Positions 7,235 to 14,205 of a stretch of DNA of 15,577 bases are shown here, in pieces. This DNA comes from an uncultured Ruminococcus sp. Lineage in GTDB: Bacteria; Bacillota; Clostridia; Oscillospirales; Ruminococcaceae. The notes below the pieces were generated by a model. That model saw nothing but the letters and a program-made list of their open reading frames with translations. It made no database searches and was not told the origin of the DNA. Position numbers and translations under genes: made by a program. Position 1 is the stretch's first letter. Every line of letters starts with the position of its first letter. The stretch is from assembly GCA_947178195.1 (NCBI GenBank), contig CAMWXM010000039.1, positions 1 through 15,577 of the forward strand, written 5' to 3'.

Positions 7235-8845
7235 TTATGGTTTTATCATTTCAATATAGTTCAACGGTTGTGCTAATACCTGTACATCATCGGGATTATT
7301 TCCTGTTTCAAATACCATCTTCCAGTAATTATATGTATTTTTACCAGAGAAAACAGTACCTGCCAAATCACGATTTTTCCACAAAGGCAATTTTATCAGA
7401 TTTCTAACAAAATTTGTAATATTTACCCAAAGCTGTTCATCAAATTCTATTTGAAATTCGCTGCCTTGATCATACATTTTGCCTGTATTGCTAAAATAGT
7501 TCTCAATCACCTTTTTGAGCCACAACATCCAATTGTACATAATTTCTTCCTTTGAAATGCGGTATGCGGCAAGGTGGTCATCAGTAATATCAGCATCTTT
7601 TCTATCAATTATTTTATTTTCTATACGATATACACCAATATTTGGATTAAATTTATCAATGTATATTTCTTCTGCAATAATATTAAGAAGTCTTATAATT
7701 TGTTTTTGTTCAATTTCGCGGGGATTTTTTCCCACATCAATCTTATAATTTATTGGCTTATTAAGAACACGTTTGCTGTCCAGAAAACATGTCAAAAAAG
7801 TTTTCTCAAGAGCATTATAGGATATCGGCAGTTCCTTTGCACGTCCTTCAAAATCAATAAATGTGCGAAGTTTATTGTCAATGGAATGAGTGATTTGATG
7901 TTTTGCACTGTCATTTATATACTTTTTTATATTGCCGCCTTTAAAATATTCAACAAGCTGTTGTTCAGAGAAAGAGTAGTCGTCCATTTCAAGATTATGA
8001 TCCTGCTGATACTTTTTTATTCTGTCAGCATATAAAGTATCATGTAGTTGTCTCATAATGGACTTATCAAAAGCAATTTGACGAAGTTTGCTTCCCGCAT
8101 TTGTGTTAGTTGTAATCAATCTATCAACATCTGGATTTATAAATAACCGTACAAGCAATTGCCGCTGATTTAAAAGCAACTGTGCTACTGCTTTATGTTG
8201 ACCATCAAAAATTTTGACTTTATCTCCGTCAATTCTTGCGAGTGTTAAATGAAGTTGAGGATTTTTCTGATAAAACTCCTTTACAAGCAAATTTATACTG
8301 CTGTTAATACCACGTGGATTAATTAATTCGTCATGGTGCAGATATTCAACAGGCAATTCAATAAATACAGTTTTCTCACCAGATAAGCTGTCTGTGAAAA
8401 TTGGAATCTTATAAACTGTTTCGTTTCCTACTTCGGATAGTGTATATGAAAAAATATTATCTTCGATTCTATAACGCAACGTATGTTTAGCCCCATCAAT
8501 ATATTCCAAAACATGCTTTAATGAAGCTGTTTCAGATTTATCTGTTCCTAATTCTCCTAAAGTTATTTTATTCTTTATTTCGGTAAGCTGAGCAAGTGCA
8601 CGTGCAACTGTCAGATCGGCGTCTTGCTTTGATTTATTGCAGCTTTCGTGAGTTTGCGCAAAGTTATCCTCGGAATCTTTACCTTTGTTTGCCAGTGGAA
8701 TGACATGATCAATGTTTGTATCATGTAAATCTAAATCAATTGGCTTACGGCAAATGTAACACTTTCGGTTCTGTATAGAAAAAAGCTTTTTTGTTAAATC
8801 GCTATATTCTTCCTTAGTTAGACCACTTAAATATTTAGATGCCAT
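7235..8845 (-). CDS. HNH endonuclease fused to a ParB-like domain with DGQHK motif
   Basis: This 536-residue protein starts with an HNH nuclease domain. It has C29-x2-C32, the DH pair D46-H47 (NIDHVIPLANKG), N61 and H66-x2-C69-N (HESCNKSK), a complete zinc-bracketed HNH set. Residues about 145-260 contain KIFDGQHKAVAQLLL (DGQHK at 214-218). This resembles the DGQHR/DGQQR nucleotide-binding motif of ParB/Srx-fold proteins such as DndB and the DUF262 part of GmrSD- and SspE-type restriction enzymes. The remaining helical part (about 270-536) is not recognised. In GmrSD and SspE the ParB-like part is N-terminal and the HNH-type nuclease C-terminal; here the order is reversed. The start at ATG 8845 has GGAGGA upstream. 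It lies 52 bases after the XRE gene, probably in one transcript. I infer a nucleotide-regulated DNA nuclease with a likely defence role; the substrate is unknown. Confidence 0.75.
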   Translation of the reverse strand: MASKYLSGLTKEEYSDLTKKLFSIQNRKCYICRKPIDLDLHDTNIDHVIPLANKGKDSEDNFAQTHESCNKSKQDADLTVARALAQLTEIKNKITLGELGTDKSETASLKHVLEYIDGAKHTLRYRIEDNIFSYTLSEVGNETVYKIPIFTDSLSGEKTVFIELPVEYLHHDELINPRGINSSINLLVKEFYQKNPQLHLTLARIDGDKVKIFDGQHKAVAQLLLNQRQLLVRLFINPDVDRLITTNTNAGSKLRQIAFDKSIMRQLHDTLYADRIKKYQQDHNLEMDDYSFSEQQLVEYFKGGNIKKYINDSAKHQITHSIDNKLRTFIDFEGRAKELPISYNALEKTFLTCFLDSKRVLNKPINYKIDVGKNPREIEQKQIIRLLNIIAEEIYIDKFNPNIGVYRIENKIIDRKDADITDDHLAAYRISKEEIMYNWMLWLKKVIENYFSNTGKMYDQGSEFQIEFDEQLWVNITNFVRNLIKLPLWKNRDLAGTVFSGKNTYNYWKMVFETGNNPDDVQVLAQPLNYIEMIKP

Positions 8846-8897
8846 AATAGATTTCCTCCAAATTTTAAAGTTATAATAATACTATTCTATTTAATAT

Positions 8898-9608
8898 CTA
8901 ATCTCTGCCCGTGAAAAGATAAGTTACACTCACCTTAAATTCATTAGCTATTCTGAAAATATCCGAACAGTTAAACGGAGCAATAGCAGTCGGTTCTTTT
9001 GAACGATCGAATAAATCTCTTGTTTTCTTTTCGGATAATTTTATATCAAGGACATCTTTTAAAGATTTCCCCAATTTTTCAAGGTTCGACACCACAATTC
9101 TTGATATTTGTACCTGCATACAGCGATAGCTTTTGTTAGCCGCAGCACGTCCAAGAATATCAAGTATTTGTTCGTTTTCGCTAAGATAAGTTGCCGATTT
9201 CTCTAAATTGAATTCTTCGTTCGGCACATTATCGTCAATTTCGGGATTGAGATATGCGACCTTGCACCCCATATAATTTGCAATTCTGTATAAATCAGCA
9301 GACTCTAATCTGCTGCCACTCAGAATACTGCAAATTATATCGGGGTGTGCTTTCATTATATAGTACACATTTGTAATAGCATTAGCATTGTCGGAAATTT
9401 CCGCATTACGGTATGTTTCCTCTCCTTCAAAAAAGTAGTCAATTGGCACGCCGAAAAAAGCCGCACACTTTTCTAATGTTTCGGAATTAACTGCTGCGCC
9501 GCTTTCCCAACGTTTCATATTTCCGGGACTTAATCCCATTTTCTTTACTGTAGGCGTGGGTTTTAACCCTCTTTCATCGCAAAGCTTTATGAATTGGTCA
9601 TAAAACAC
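8898..9608 (-). CDS. XRE-family regulator with three HTH-like segments, probable element repressor
   Basis: This is a 236-residue protein. The N-terminus (FIKLCDERGLKPTPTVKKMG, then LSPGNMKRWESG and ETLEKCAAFFGVPIDYFFEG) is a clear XRE/Cro-CI helix-turn-helix. The last part of that fold recurs twice: ADLYRIANYMGCKVAYL near 105-121 and SDIFRIANEFKVSVTYLFTG near 215-234. I prefer GTG 9608 as start: AAGGGA lies 9 bases before it, while the upstream GTG at 9617 abuts the ribosome binding site, and the protein then begins MFYDQF as is usual for this family. It is divergent from excisionase-integrase across 184 bases with a strong promoter, the layout of an element repressor. The nuclease gene follows on the same strand, so the regulator may also set cargo expression. 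Confidence 0.82.
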   Translation of the reverse strand: MFYDQFIKLCDERGLKPTPTVKKMGLSPGNMKRWESGAAVNSETLEKCAAFFGVPIDYFFEGEETYRNAEISDNANAITNVYYIMKAHPDIICSILSGSRLESADLYRIANYMGCKVAYLNPEIDDNVPNEEFNLEKSATYLSENEQILDILGRAAANKSYRCMQVQISRIVVSNLEKLGKSLKDVLDIKLSEKKTRDLFDRSKEPTAIAPFNCSDIFRIANEFKVSVTYLFTGRD

Positions 9609-9644
9609 AAATTTCACTCCCTTAATTTGGAAGAAATATAGAAC

Positions 9645-9650
9645 ATTATA
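9645..9650 (-). promoter_or_regulatory. Possible -10 box for the XRE regulator gene
   Basis: The minus strand reads TATAAT here, with a weak -35 (TTTATA) 17 bases upstream, and lies about 37 bases before the GTG start. It is tentative, as the whole region is AT-rich. Confidence 0.4.
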
Positions 9651-9678
9651 TAAAATGCTAAAAATAGTATAAAATATA

Positions 9679-9707
9679 TTGACAAATACTAATTATAGGA
9701 TTATAAT
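9679..9707 (+). promoter_or_regulatory. Perfect sigma-70/A consensus promoter for excisionase and integrase
   Basis: TTGACA at 9679-9684 and TATAAT at 9702-9707 are separated by exactly 17 bases. Transcription would begin near 9714, leaving a leader of about 80 bases before the excisionase start. Such a strong promoter for excision genes only makes sense if repressed, most likely by the divergent XRE protein. Confidence 0.85.
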
Positions 9708-9739
9708 ACAGATAATATATGATTACTAAATGAATAATG

Positions 9740-9749
9740 TCATATATGA
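9740..9749. promoter_or_regulatory. Candidate operator palindrome
   Basis: TCATATATGA is a perfect 10-bp palindrome just downstream of the consensus promoter. A half-related ATATATGA occurs at 9714-9722. The position suits a repressor site, but short AT palindromes arise easily by chance. Confidence 0.3.
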
Positions 9750-9792
9750 ATTATAACACAATTGAATTTCAATGTCAAGGAGGAAATGCAAA

Positions 9793-9993
9793 ATGAAAGA
9801 AAAAGTTTTTATCAAAGCAGATGAAGTTGCTGAAACACTTGGAATTTCAAAGCCATATGCATACAAACTCGTCAAGACAATGAATGACGAGTTGAAAGAA
9901 AAAGGCTTTATCACAATTTCGGGCAAAGTAAGCTGCCGATACTTTGAGGAAAAGTTCTACGGTTTGGGAGGTGACGAACGTGCCTGCATATAA
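9793..9993 (+). CDS. Excisionase-like small HTH protein
   Basis: This 66-residue protein has a winged-helix/MerR-like start (KVFIKADEVAETLGISKPYA, YKLVKTMNDEL) and a wing-like basic end (GKVSCRYFEEKFYG). This is the pattern of the small DNA-binding proteins placed just before tyrosine integrases in Firmicute elements. They act as directionality factors that bend attachment DNA. Start ATG 9793 has AAGGAGG (9777-9783) 9 bases upstream; an upstream in-frame ATG at 9772 lies before that site and is rejected. Its end overlaps the integrase start by 14 bases, so the two are coupled. Confidence 0.8.
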   Translation: MKEKVFIKADEVAETLGISKPYAYKLVKTMNDELKEKGFITISGKVSCRYFEEKFYGLGGDERACI

Positions 9994-11071
9994 GGACAAC
10001 AATACAGGAAAATGGTACATATCCTGTTGGTATGGAGATTGGACAGGGAAACGCAAAAAGAAAATCAAGAGGGGATTTGAAACAAAGCGTGAGGCATTGG
10101 AATGGGAACGTGAATTTCAGTTGCAGGACAGTTCAAACCCTGAAATGACGTTCGAGAGTTTTATCGGTCTGTATAAACAAGACGTTTTCCCAAAGCTTAA
10201 AGAAAATTCATGGATTACCAAAGAAAACATTATCAGCAAACACCTTATGCCATATTTCGGGGAATTAAGAATTTGCGATATTACTGCAAAGAATGTCATT
10301 GATTGGCAGAATGAAATGCGGAAAGCCATAAATAAAGACGGAGCAAATTATTCGCCAACGTACTTAAAGACAATACACAATCAGCTTTCATCTATATTTA
10401 ATCATGCAATTCGCTTTTATGGTTTGAAATCAAATCCTGCTTTCGTTGCAGGAAATATGGGGTCAAGTCGTCACGCTGAAATGAAGTTTTGGACAAAAGA
10501 GGAATATTTAAAATTTGCAGATGTTATGATGGACAAGCCGATTTATTACTATGCGTTTGAAATCCTTTATTGGTGCGGAATACGTGAGGGTGAGTTGCTC
10601 GCTCTCACACCCTCCGATTTTAACTCCGAAAAGAAAACCTTACGTATTGACGAATCGTATCAACGGCTTAAAGGTCGTGACGTTATCACTTGTCCCAAAA
10701 CTAAAAAGAGCAACCGAGTTATAAATGTTCCAGATTTTGTATGCGACGAAATATGTGATTATTTGAAAATGTTGTACGGAGTAAGTGATAACGACAGAAT
10801 TTTTTCTGTACTTTCAAAAAGCTCTCTTAACAAAACGCTTAAGAACGGTGCAAAAAAAGCAGGAGTAAAACAAATTCGTGTCCACGATCTGCGGCATAGT
10901 CATGTTTCACTTCTTATAGATATGGGATTTTCCGCACTTGCAATCGGTGAAAGGTTAGGTCACGAAACCGCTGAAATTACTCTTACATATGCGCATCTGT
11001 TTCCAAGCAGACAGCTTGAAATGGCTGAAAAATTAAATGAAATACGAAAGGATGATAGCAATGTCAGCTAA
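9980..11071 (+). CDS. int: Tyrosine recombinase / integrase
   Basis: This is a 363-residue integrase. Residues 1-50 are an arm-type DNA-binding domain (KWYISCWYGDWTGKRKKKIK), about 55-160 the SAM-like core-binding domain, and about 170-350 the catalytic domain. The catalytic set is complete: R202 (CGIREGELLAL), K240 (CPKTKKSNR), H302 and R305 (HDLRHSH), H328 (ERLGHET) and the nucleophile Y337 (LTYAHLFP). I chose GTG 9980 because GGGAGGTGA ends about 6 bases before it; the longer frame from ATG 9944 would start inside the excisionase gene without a ribosome binding site. It excises and integrates the element together with the excisionase. A truncated relative lies at 5439-5753. Confidence 0.93.
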   Translation: MPAYKDNNTGKWYISCWYGDWTGKRKKKIKRGFETKREALEWEREFQLQDSSNPEMTFESFIGLYKQDVFPKLKENSWITKENIISKHLMPYFGELRICDITAKNVIDWQNEMRKAINKDGANYSPTYLKTIHNQLSSIFNHAIRFYGLKSNPAFVAGNMGSSRHAEMKFWTKEEYLKFADVMMDKPIYYYAFEILYWCGIREGELLALTPSDFNSEKKTLRIDESYQRLKGRDVITCPKTKKSNRVINVPDFVCDEICDYLKMLYGVSDNDRIFSVLSKSSLNKTLKNGAKKAGVKQIRVHDLRHSHVSLLIDMGFSALAIGERLGHETAEITLTYAHLFPSRQLEMAEKLNEIRKDDSNVS

Positions 11072-11387
11072 AAATTTAGACCAAAAGGGTCGTTTCAGAA
11101 GCAAAACTATCGGCTTTAGGGTGTCACCCGAAGAGGACGAAAAAATTAATTTGGCAGTATCCGTGTCGGGTCTTACCAAGCAGGATTATATAGTAAAACG
11201 ACTGCTTTGTACCGACATTATCGTACAACCTAACCCCAAGGTATATAAAGCGTTGAAAAACAGTCTTGAACGGGTTTTGGAGCAGTTGATACGCATTGAA
11301 AACGGCTGTAAAATTGACGGTGAACTTCTCGAAGCAATACACCTGATAAGTACAGCAATTTATGAAACAAAGGGAGAACGAAAATGA
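11061..11387 (+). CDS. MobC-like small mobilization protein
   Basis: This 108-residue protein has the pattern SKTIGFRVSPEEDEKINLAV then SGLTKQDYIVKRLL, a ribbon-helix-helix-like start followed by helices. This is typical of MobC-like relaxosome accessory proteins in mobilizable Firmicute elements. Start ATG 11061 has GAAAGGA upstream and overlaps the integrase stop by 11 bases. Its stop overlaps the ATPase start in an ATGA. It probably binds near the oriT upstream of the relaxase gene; that role is inferred from family and context. It is paralogous to the orphan gene at 5674-5997. Confidence 0.72.
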   Translation: MSAKNLDQKGRFRSKTIGFRVSPEEDEKINLAVSVSGLTKQDYIVKRLLCTDIIVQPNPKVYKALKNSLERVLEQLIRIENGCKIDGELLEAIHLISTAIYETKGERK

Positions 11388-12376
11388 CAGAAAAATTAAA
11401 AACAGTATCAATGAACGAACTGTACGAAACAGTTTACCGCAGCAAGCCGCCTATAATTGACGGCTTGCTTTATCCGGGAGCATATCTTTTTGTTGGTGCG
11501 CCTAAGCTGGGCAAAAGTTTTCTTGTTGCCCAGCTTGCGTACCATGTCGGAACTGGAACACCTTTATGGAATTTTACTGTAAGAAAGGGTACGGTTTTGT
11601 ATCTTGCTTTGGAGGACGATTTTCGCCGATTGCAGGAGCGTTCTTATAGAATCTTCGGTACGGATAGTACGGAAAATCTGCATTTTGCGGTCAATGCAAA
11701 TCACCTCGGCAGGGGCTTGCATGAACAGTTAAACGACTTTATCTGTCAACACCCAGATACACGCCTGATTATTATTGATACTTTGCAAAAGATTCGTGAT
11801 ATTTGCGGAGAAAATTACAGTTATGCAAGTGACTACGATATTATTGCCAAGCTTAAAAATTTTGCGGACGTAAACGGAATTTGTCTGCTCATGGTTCATC
11901 ATACTCGCAAGCAAAGGTCCGACGATAAATTTGATATGATCTCGTGTACAAACGGATTGCTTGGTGCAGCTGACGGAGCGTTCCTGCTGCGAAAAGAAAA
12001 ACGTACTGCCAATTCTGCTGTACTTGAAATCTCAGGACGAGATCAACAAGACCAAAAGCTGCATTTAATAAGAAATACTGAAAATTTAACGTGGGAATTG
12101 GAACGTACTGAAACAGAACTTTGGAAATTGCCGCCCGAACCTCTGCTTGAAAAAATTGCACAATTTGTTACAAAAGACAACCCGAACTGGAACGGAACAG
12201 CAACAGAGCTGTCCGAAAAAATCGGAAGTGAAATTCCTATAAACGCTATTACTAAAAAGCTGAATATCAATGCGGGACGACTTTTTAACGATTACGGAAT
12301 ACTATACAAGAGCAGACGAGTACACGAGGGACGCAGAATAGAATTTTATTTTCAGCAATCTTGTGACAGTTCGTGA
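11384..12376 (+). CDS. RepA-like RecA-fold ATPase (AAA_25 type)
   Basis: This 330-residue protein has a RecA-fold core: Walker A GAPKLGKSF (38-46, K44), Walker B RLIIIDTLQ (127-135, D132) and a sensor-like LLMVHHTRK (168-176). It matches the AAA_25 / RepA helicase-like family of plasmids and mobilizable elements, whose best-known member is the hexameric RepA of RSF1010. The C-terminus (about 245-325) looks like a winged helix that could read DNA (GTATELSEKIGSE, then ITKKLNINAGRLFNDYG). It overlaps the MobC-like gene by 4 bases. Its last codons form part of the left arm of the GTGAC-box inverted repeat, so the protein may bind its own 3' end. The role is element replication or unwinding during mobilization; which one is open. 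Confidence 0.82.
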   Translation: MTEKLKTVSMNELYETVYRSKPPIIDGLLYPGAYLFVGAPKLGKSFLVAQLAYHVGTGTPLWNFTVRKGTVLYLALEDDFRRLQERSYRIFGTDSTENLHFAVNANHLGRGLHEQLNDFICQHPDTRLIIIDTLQKIRDICGENYSYASDYDIIAKLKNFADVNGICLLMVHHTRKQRSDDKFDMISCTNGLLGAADGAFLLRKEKRTANSAVLEISGRDQQDQKLHLIRNTENLTWELERTETELWKLPPEPLLEKIAQFVTKDNPNWNGTATELSEKIGSEIPINAITKKLNINAGRLFNDYGILYKSRRVHEGRRIEFYFQQSCDSS

Positions 12377-12449
12377 CGGTTGTGACAGCTTTTATGGCAG
12401 AGGTAGCGGTATAACAAAAGCCGTCACAGCTGTCACGAACCGTCACAAA
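12361..12449. repeat. Symmetric inverted repeat with six GTGAC boxes (iteron-like)
   Basis: The 33-bp arms 12361-12393 and 12417-12449 are inverted copies matching at 29 of 33 positions around a 23-nt centre. GTGAC occurs at 12363, 12373 and 12382 on the plus strand, and as GTCAC at 12423, 12432 and 12442. Spacing is 10 then 9 on one side and 9 then 10 on the other, close to one helical turn. This fits a binding array for the RepA-like ATPase or a relaxosome protein. No T-run follows, so a terminator is less likely. Confidence 0.85.
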
Positions 12450-12450
12450 A

Positions 12451-12584
12451 AAGCCCTCGGCGTTTGAGAGCAAGCGCCAAAATTTTAGCCCCTTGCGGGC
12501 GTTAAGAAATTTTGGTATAGCTTGCTCGACCAAACGCAGTTGGTCGGAAAACAGTCCCCCCACTTTTACCGAAAGGAGAACAGT
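12451..12584 (+). other. Probable origin of transfer (oriT) upstream of the relaxase gene
   Basis: A nested cruciform is present. The outer stem is GAGCAAGC (12468-12475) with GCTTGCTC (12520-12527). The middle stem is CCAAAATTT (12477-12485) with AAATTTTGG (12507-12515). The inner stem is GCCC (12488-12491) with GGGC (12497-12500). Next to it, CGACCAA and TTGGTCG form a further 7-bp stem around 12527-12546. Adjacent inverted repeats directly before a relaxase gene are the usual form of an oriT. TATAG at the foot of the cruciform recalls pMV158-type nick regions, but I cannot place the nick. Confidence 0.65.
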
Positions 12585-14099
12585 ATGGCACACGTTGAAA
12601 AATACACTCGGGGAGCAATGGGACATATGCTCGCCCACTACAACCGCACAAAAGCAAGCAGCACAAGTTTAATTGATCCTACAAGAACTCCCTTGAATTA
12701 CAACCTTGCAAATACAGATCAGCCGCTTTCGCAGCTTGATTTCATTCACAAGCGTTTGTCGGAAATCAAAGTCCTGAACCGCAAAGACGTAAATGTTTTT
12801 TGCGATTGGATAGTTACCGCTCCGCAGGAGCTTTCGGAAAATGAGTACGCCGACTTTTTTCGGGAAACATACAAATTTCTGAATAACAGATACGGAAAAG
12901 AAAATGTTATCTCCGCATACGTCCATATGGACGAAAGTCAGCCGCACATTCACTACGCTTTTGTCCCCGTTGCTATCGACAAAAAGAAAAACATTCCCAA
13001 GCTGTCCGCAAAGGAAGTTATCACCTTAAAAGAATTAAAAAGTTTCCACAAGGATTTGAGCAATCATCTTAATGAATTTTTTGGTCGGGACATTGGCATA
13101 CTGAACGGTGCAACGGATTTAGGAAATCAGACTATCAAACAGCTTCGCAACAAAAAAGGAAGTCTGAAAAACTATGCCGATACAGAAATTCAGACCACAA
13201 CAAATATCATCACCAAAGCAATGGGAAAGGACAAAGTTATTGTGTCCAAAACGGATATTGAGGCAACCCAACAAGCCGCCGCAAAAGCTGCCGCCGCCAT
13301 TGATAGCGTCAATGCCGCAAATGAAAGTATTAAGAAAATCCGTGAAAAAGCGGACAGGAATTTCGCAAAATCCGAGGAACGGCTCTTAAAAGTGCAGGAA
13401 CGTGAAAATGCGCTTGCCGAAAGAGAGGAAAAAGCCGCCCAGCTTGAACGTCATAACAGAAACGTTTCAATGAATAATGCCATTGCAAGCGAGGACATTT
13501 CCAACCGTCTGAAAATTTGCCAAGAGCGAGAGCAGCAGCTTGAACTTCGTAAAAACAGTCCACACAAATTTTACAATGACAAAATCGCCAAGCTGAACGA
13601 GGAAAATTTATTTCTAAAAAGGGATAACAACCGTATTCAAGAAAATGTTACTCTGCTCAATCAGCAGATTGCCGAAAAAGAAAAATCATTTGTCAAACGG
13701 CTTGCCGACAAAGAACGTGAGGTTGCCGCTAATTATGAAGGTCGTCTGCGTGAAAAGGACGGTATCATAAAATCGCTGAACAGTACCATTGACGGTTTGA
13801 AAGTTGCCGTTGAAAAGGCTTACCACATAATCTGCAATATATGTCGTGCAGCGGCGGCTCTGTGGTGCGGCAAGGGTAAGTTCGCCGAATACTGCGCCGA
13901 CTTCACTCCCAAGCAGAACGCTCTTATGTGTGCCATTCTGGACTATGGAGCAAAATGCACAAGAGAGGCTGATTTTCCCGAACTTGCTGATAAAATCGAC
14001 ACCGAGTATTTCATTGCCGAGGATATTCGGGAGGAAATGGGTGCTATTGAGCAAAAAGTTACTTTTAAAAGTATTAATCATTATGACTATTTTCGATAA
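12585..14099 (+). CDS. MobV-type relaxase (Mob_Pre family)
   Basis: This is a 504-residue relaxase. The N-terminal domain shows HYNRTK (18-23) and the TRTPLNYNLA segment (motif I with N40). The metal motif is AYVHMDESQPHIHYAFVPV (111-129, H114, D116, E117, H121, H123), the HxDE-PHxH signature of Mob_Pre/MobV enzymes that nick oriT and lead the strand into the recipient. About 230-420 is a long charged coiled coil (EEKAAQLERH, QIAEKEKSF). The C-terminal 80 residues are compact and cysteine-containing (ICNICRAAAALWCGKGKF). I chose ATG 12585, preceded by GAAAGGAG; the longer frame from 12522 would begin within the inverted repeats. A related 104-bp fragment lies at 4907-5010. With no transfer-channel genes nearby, transfer would need a helper element. 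Confidence 0.92.
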   Translation: MAHVEKYTRGAMGHMLAHYNRTKASSTSLIDPTRTPLNYNLANTDQPLSQLDFIHKRLSEIKVLNRKDVNVFCDWIVTAPQELSENEYADFFRETYKFLNNRYGKENVISAYVHMDESQPHIHYAFVPVAIDKKKNIPKLSAKEVITLKELKSFHKDLSNHLNEFFGRDIGILNGATDLGNQTIKQLRNKKGSLKNYADTEIQTTTNIITKAMGKDKVIVSKTDIEATQQAAAKAAAAIDSVNAANESIKKIREKADRNFAKSEERLLKVQERENALAEREEKAAQLERHNRNVSMNNAIASEDISNRLKICQEREQQLELRKNSPHKFYNDKIAKLNEENLFLKRDNNRIQENVTLLNQQIAEKEKSFVKRLADKEREVAANYEGRLREKDGIIKSLNSTIDGLKVAVEKAYHIICNICRAAAALWCGKGKFAEYCADFTPKQNALMCAILDYGAKCTREADFPELADKIDTEYFIAEDIREEMGAIEQKVTFKSINHYDYFR

Positions 14100-14205
14100 T
14101 CTATATTGTCTGTTTTTTTAGAAAACCTTAGCAAACTATAAAATTCATTTTGTGAGAGTAGATTTTTAATTTTAATATTTTCGTAACATTTTTAGATTGT
14201 TTGGG

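Larger units (their letters stand above)
6302..14099. mobile_element. Integrative mobilizable element with nuclease cargo (approximate limits)
   Basis: This is a coherent block of genes. It has a repressor-like XRE gene divergent from excisionase and tyrosine integrase, then MobC-like, RepA-like ATPase and MobV relaxase genes with a probable oriT. Two cargo genes lie downstream of the repressor. All genes look intact. The exact ends are not known because no convincing flanking direct repeat was found. There are no conjugation channel genes, so transfer would depend on a helper. Confidence 0.65.

Noticed and set aside
7574..8035. 153-codon plus-strand frame
   Set aside because: It is an antisense shadow of the HNH-DGQHK gene with low-complexity Phe/Ile composition.
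9944..9979. Longer integrase start at ATG 9944
   Set aside because: There is no ribosome binding site, and it would overlap 50 bases of the excisionase gene; GTG 9980 has GGGAGGTGA at good spacing.
12361..12449. Intrinsic terminator of the ATPase gene
   Set aside because: The inverted repeat has a 23-nt centre and no T-run on the plus side; the regular GTGAC spacing argues for a protein-binding array.
13686..14081. 131-codon minus-strand frame
   Set aside because: It is an antisense shadow of the relaxase coiled-coil and C-terminal region, with no start signal.
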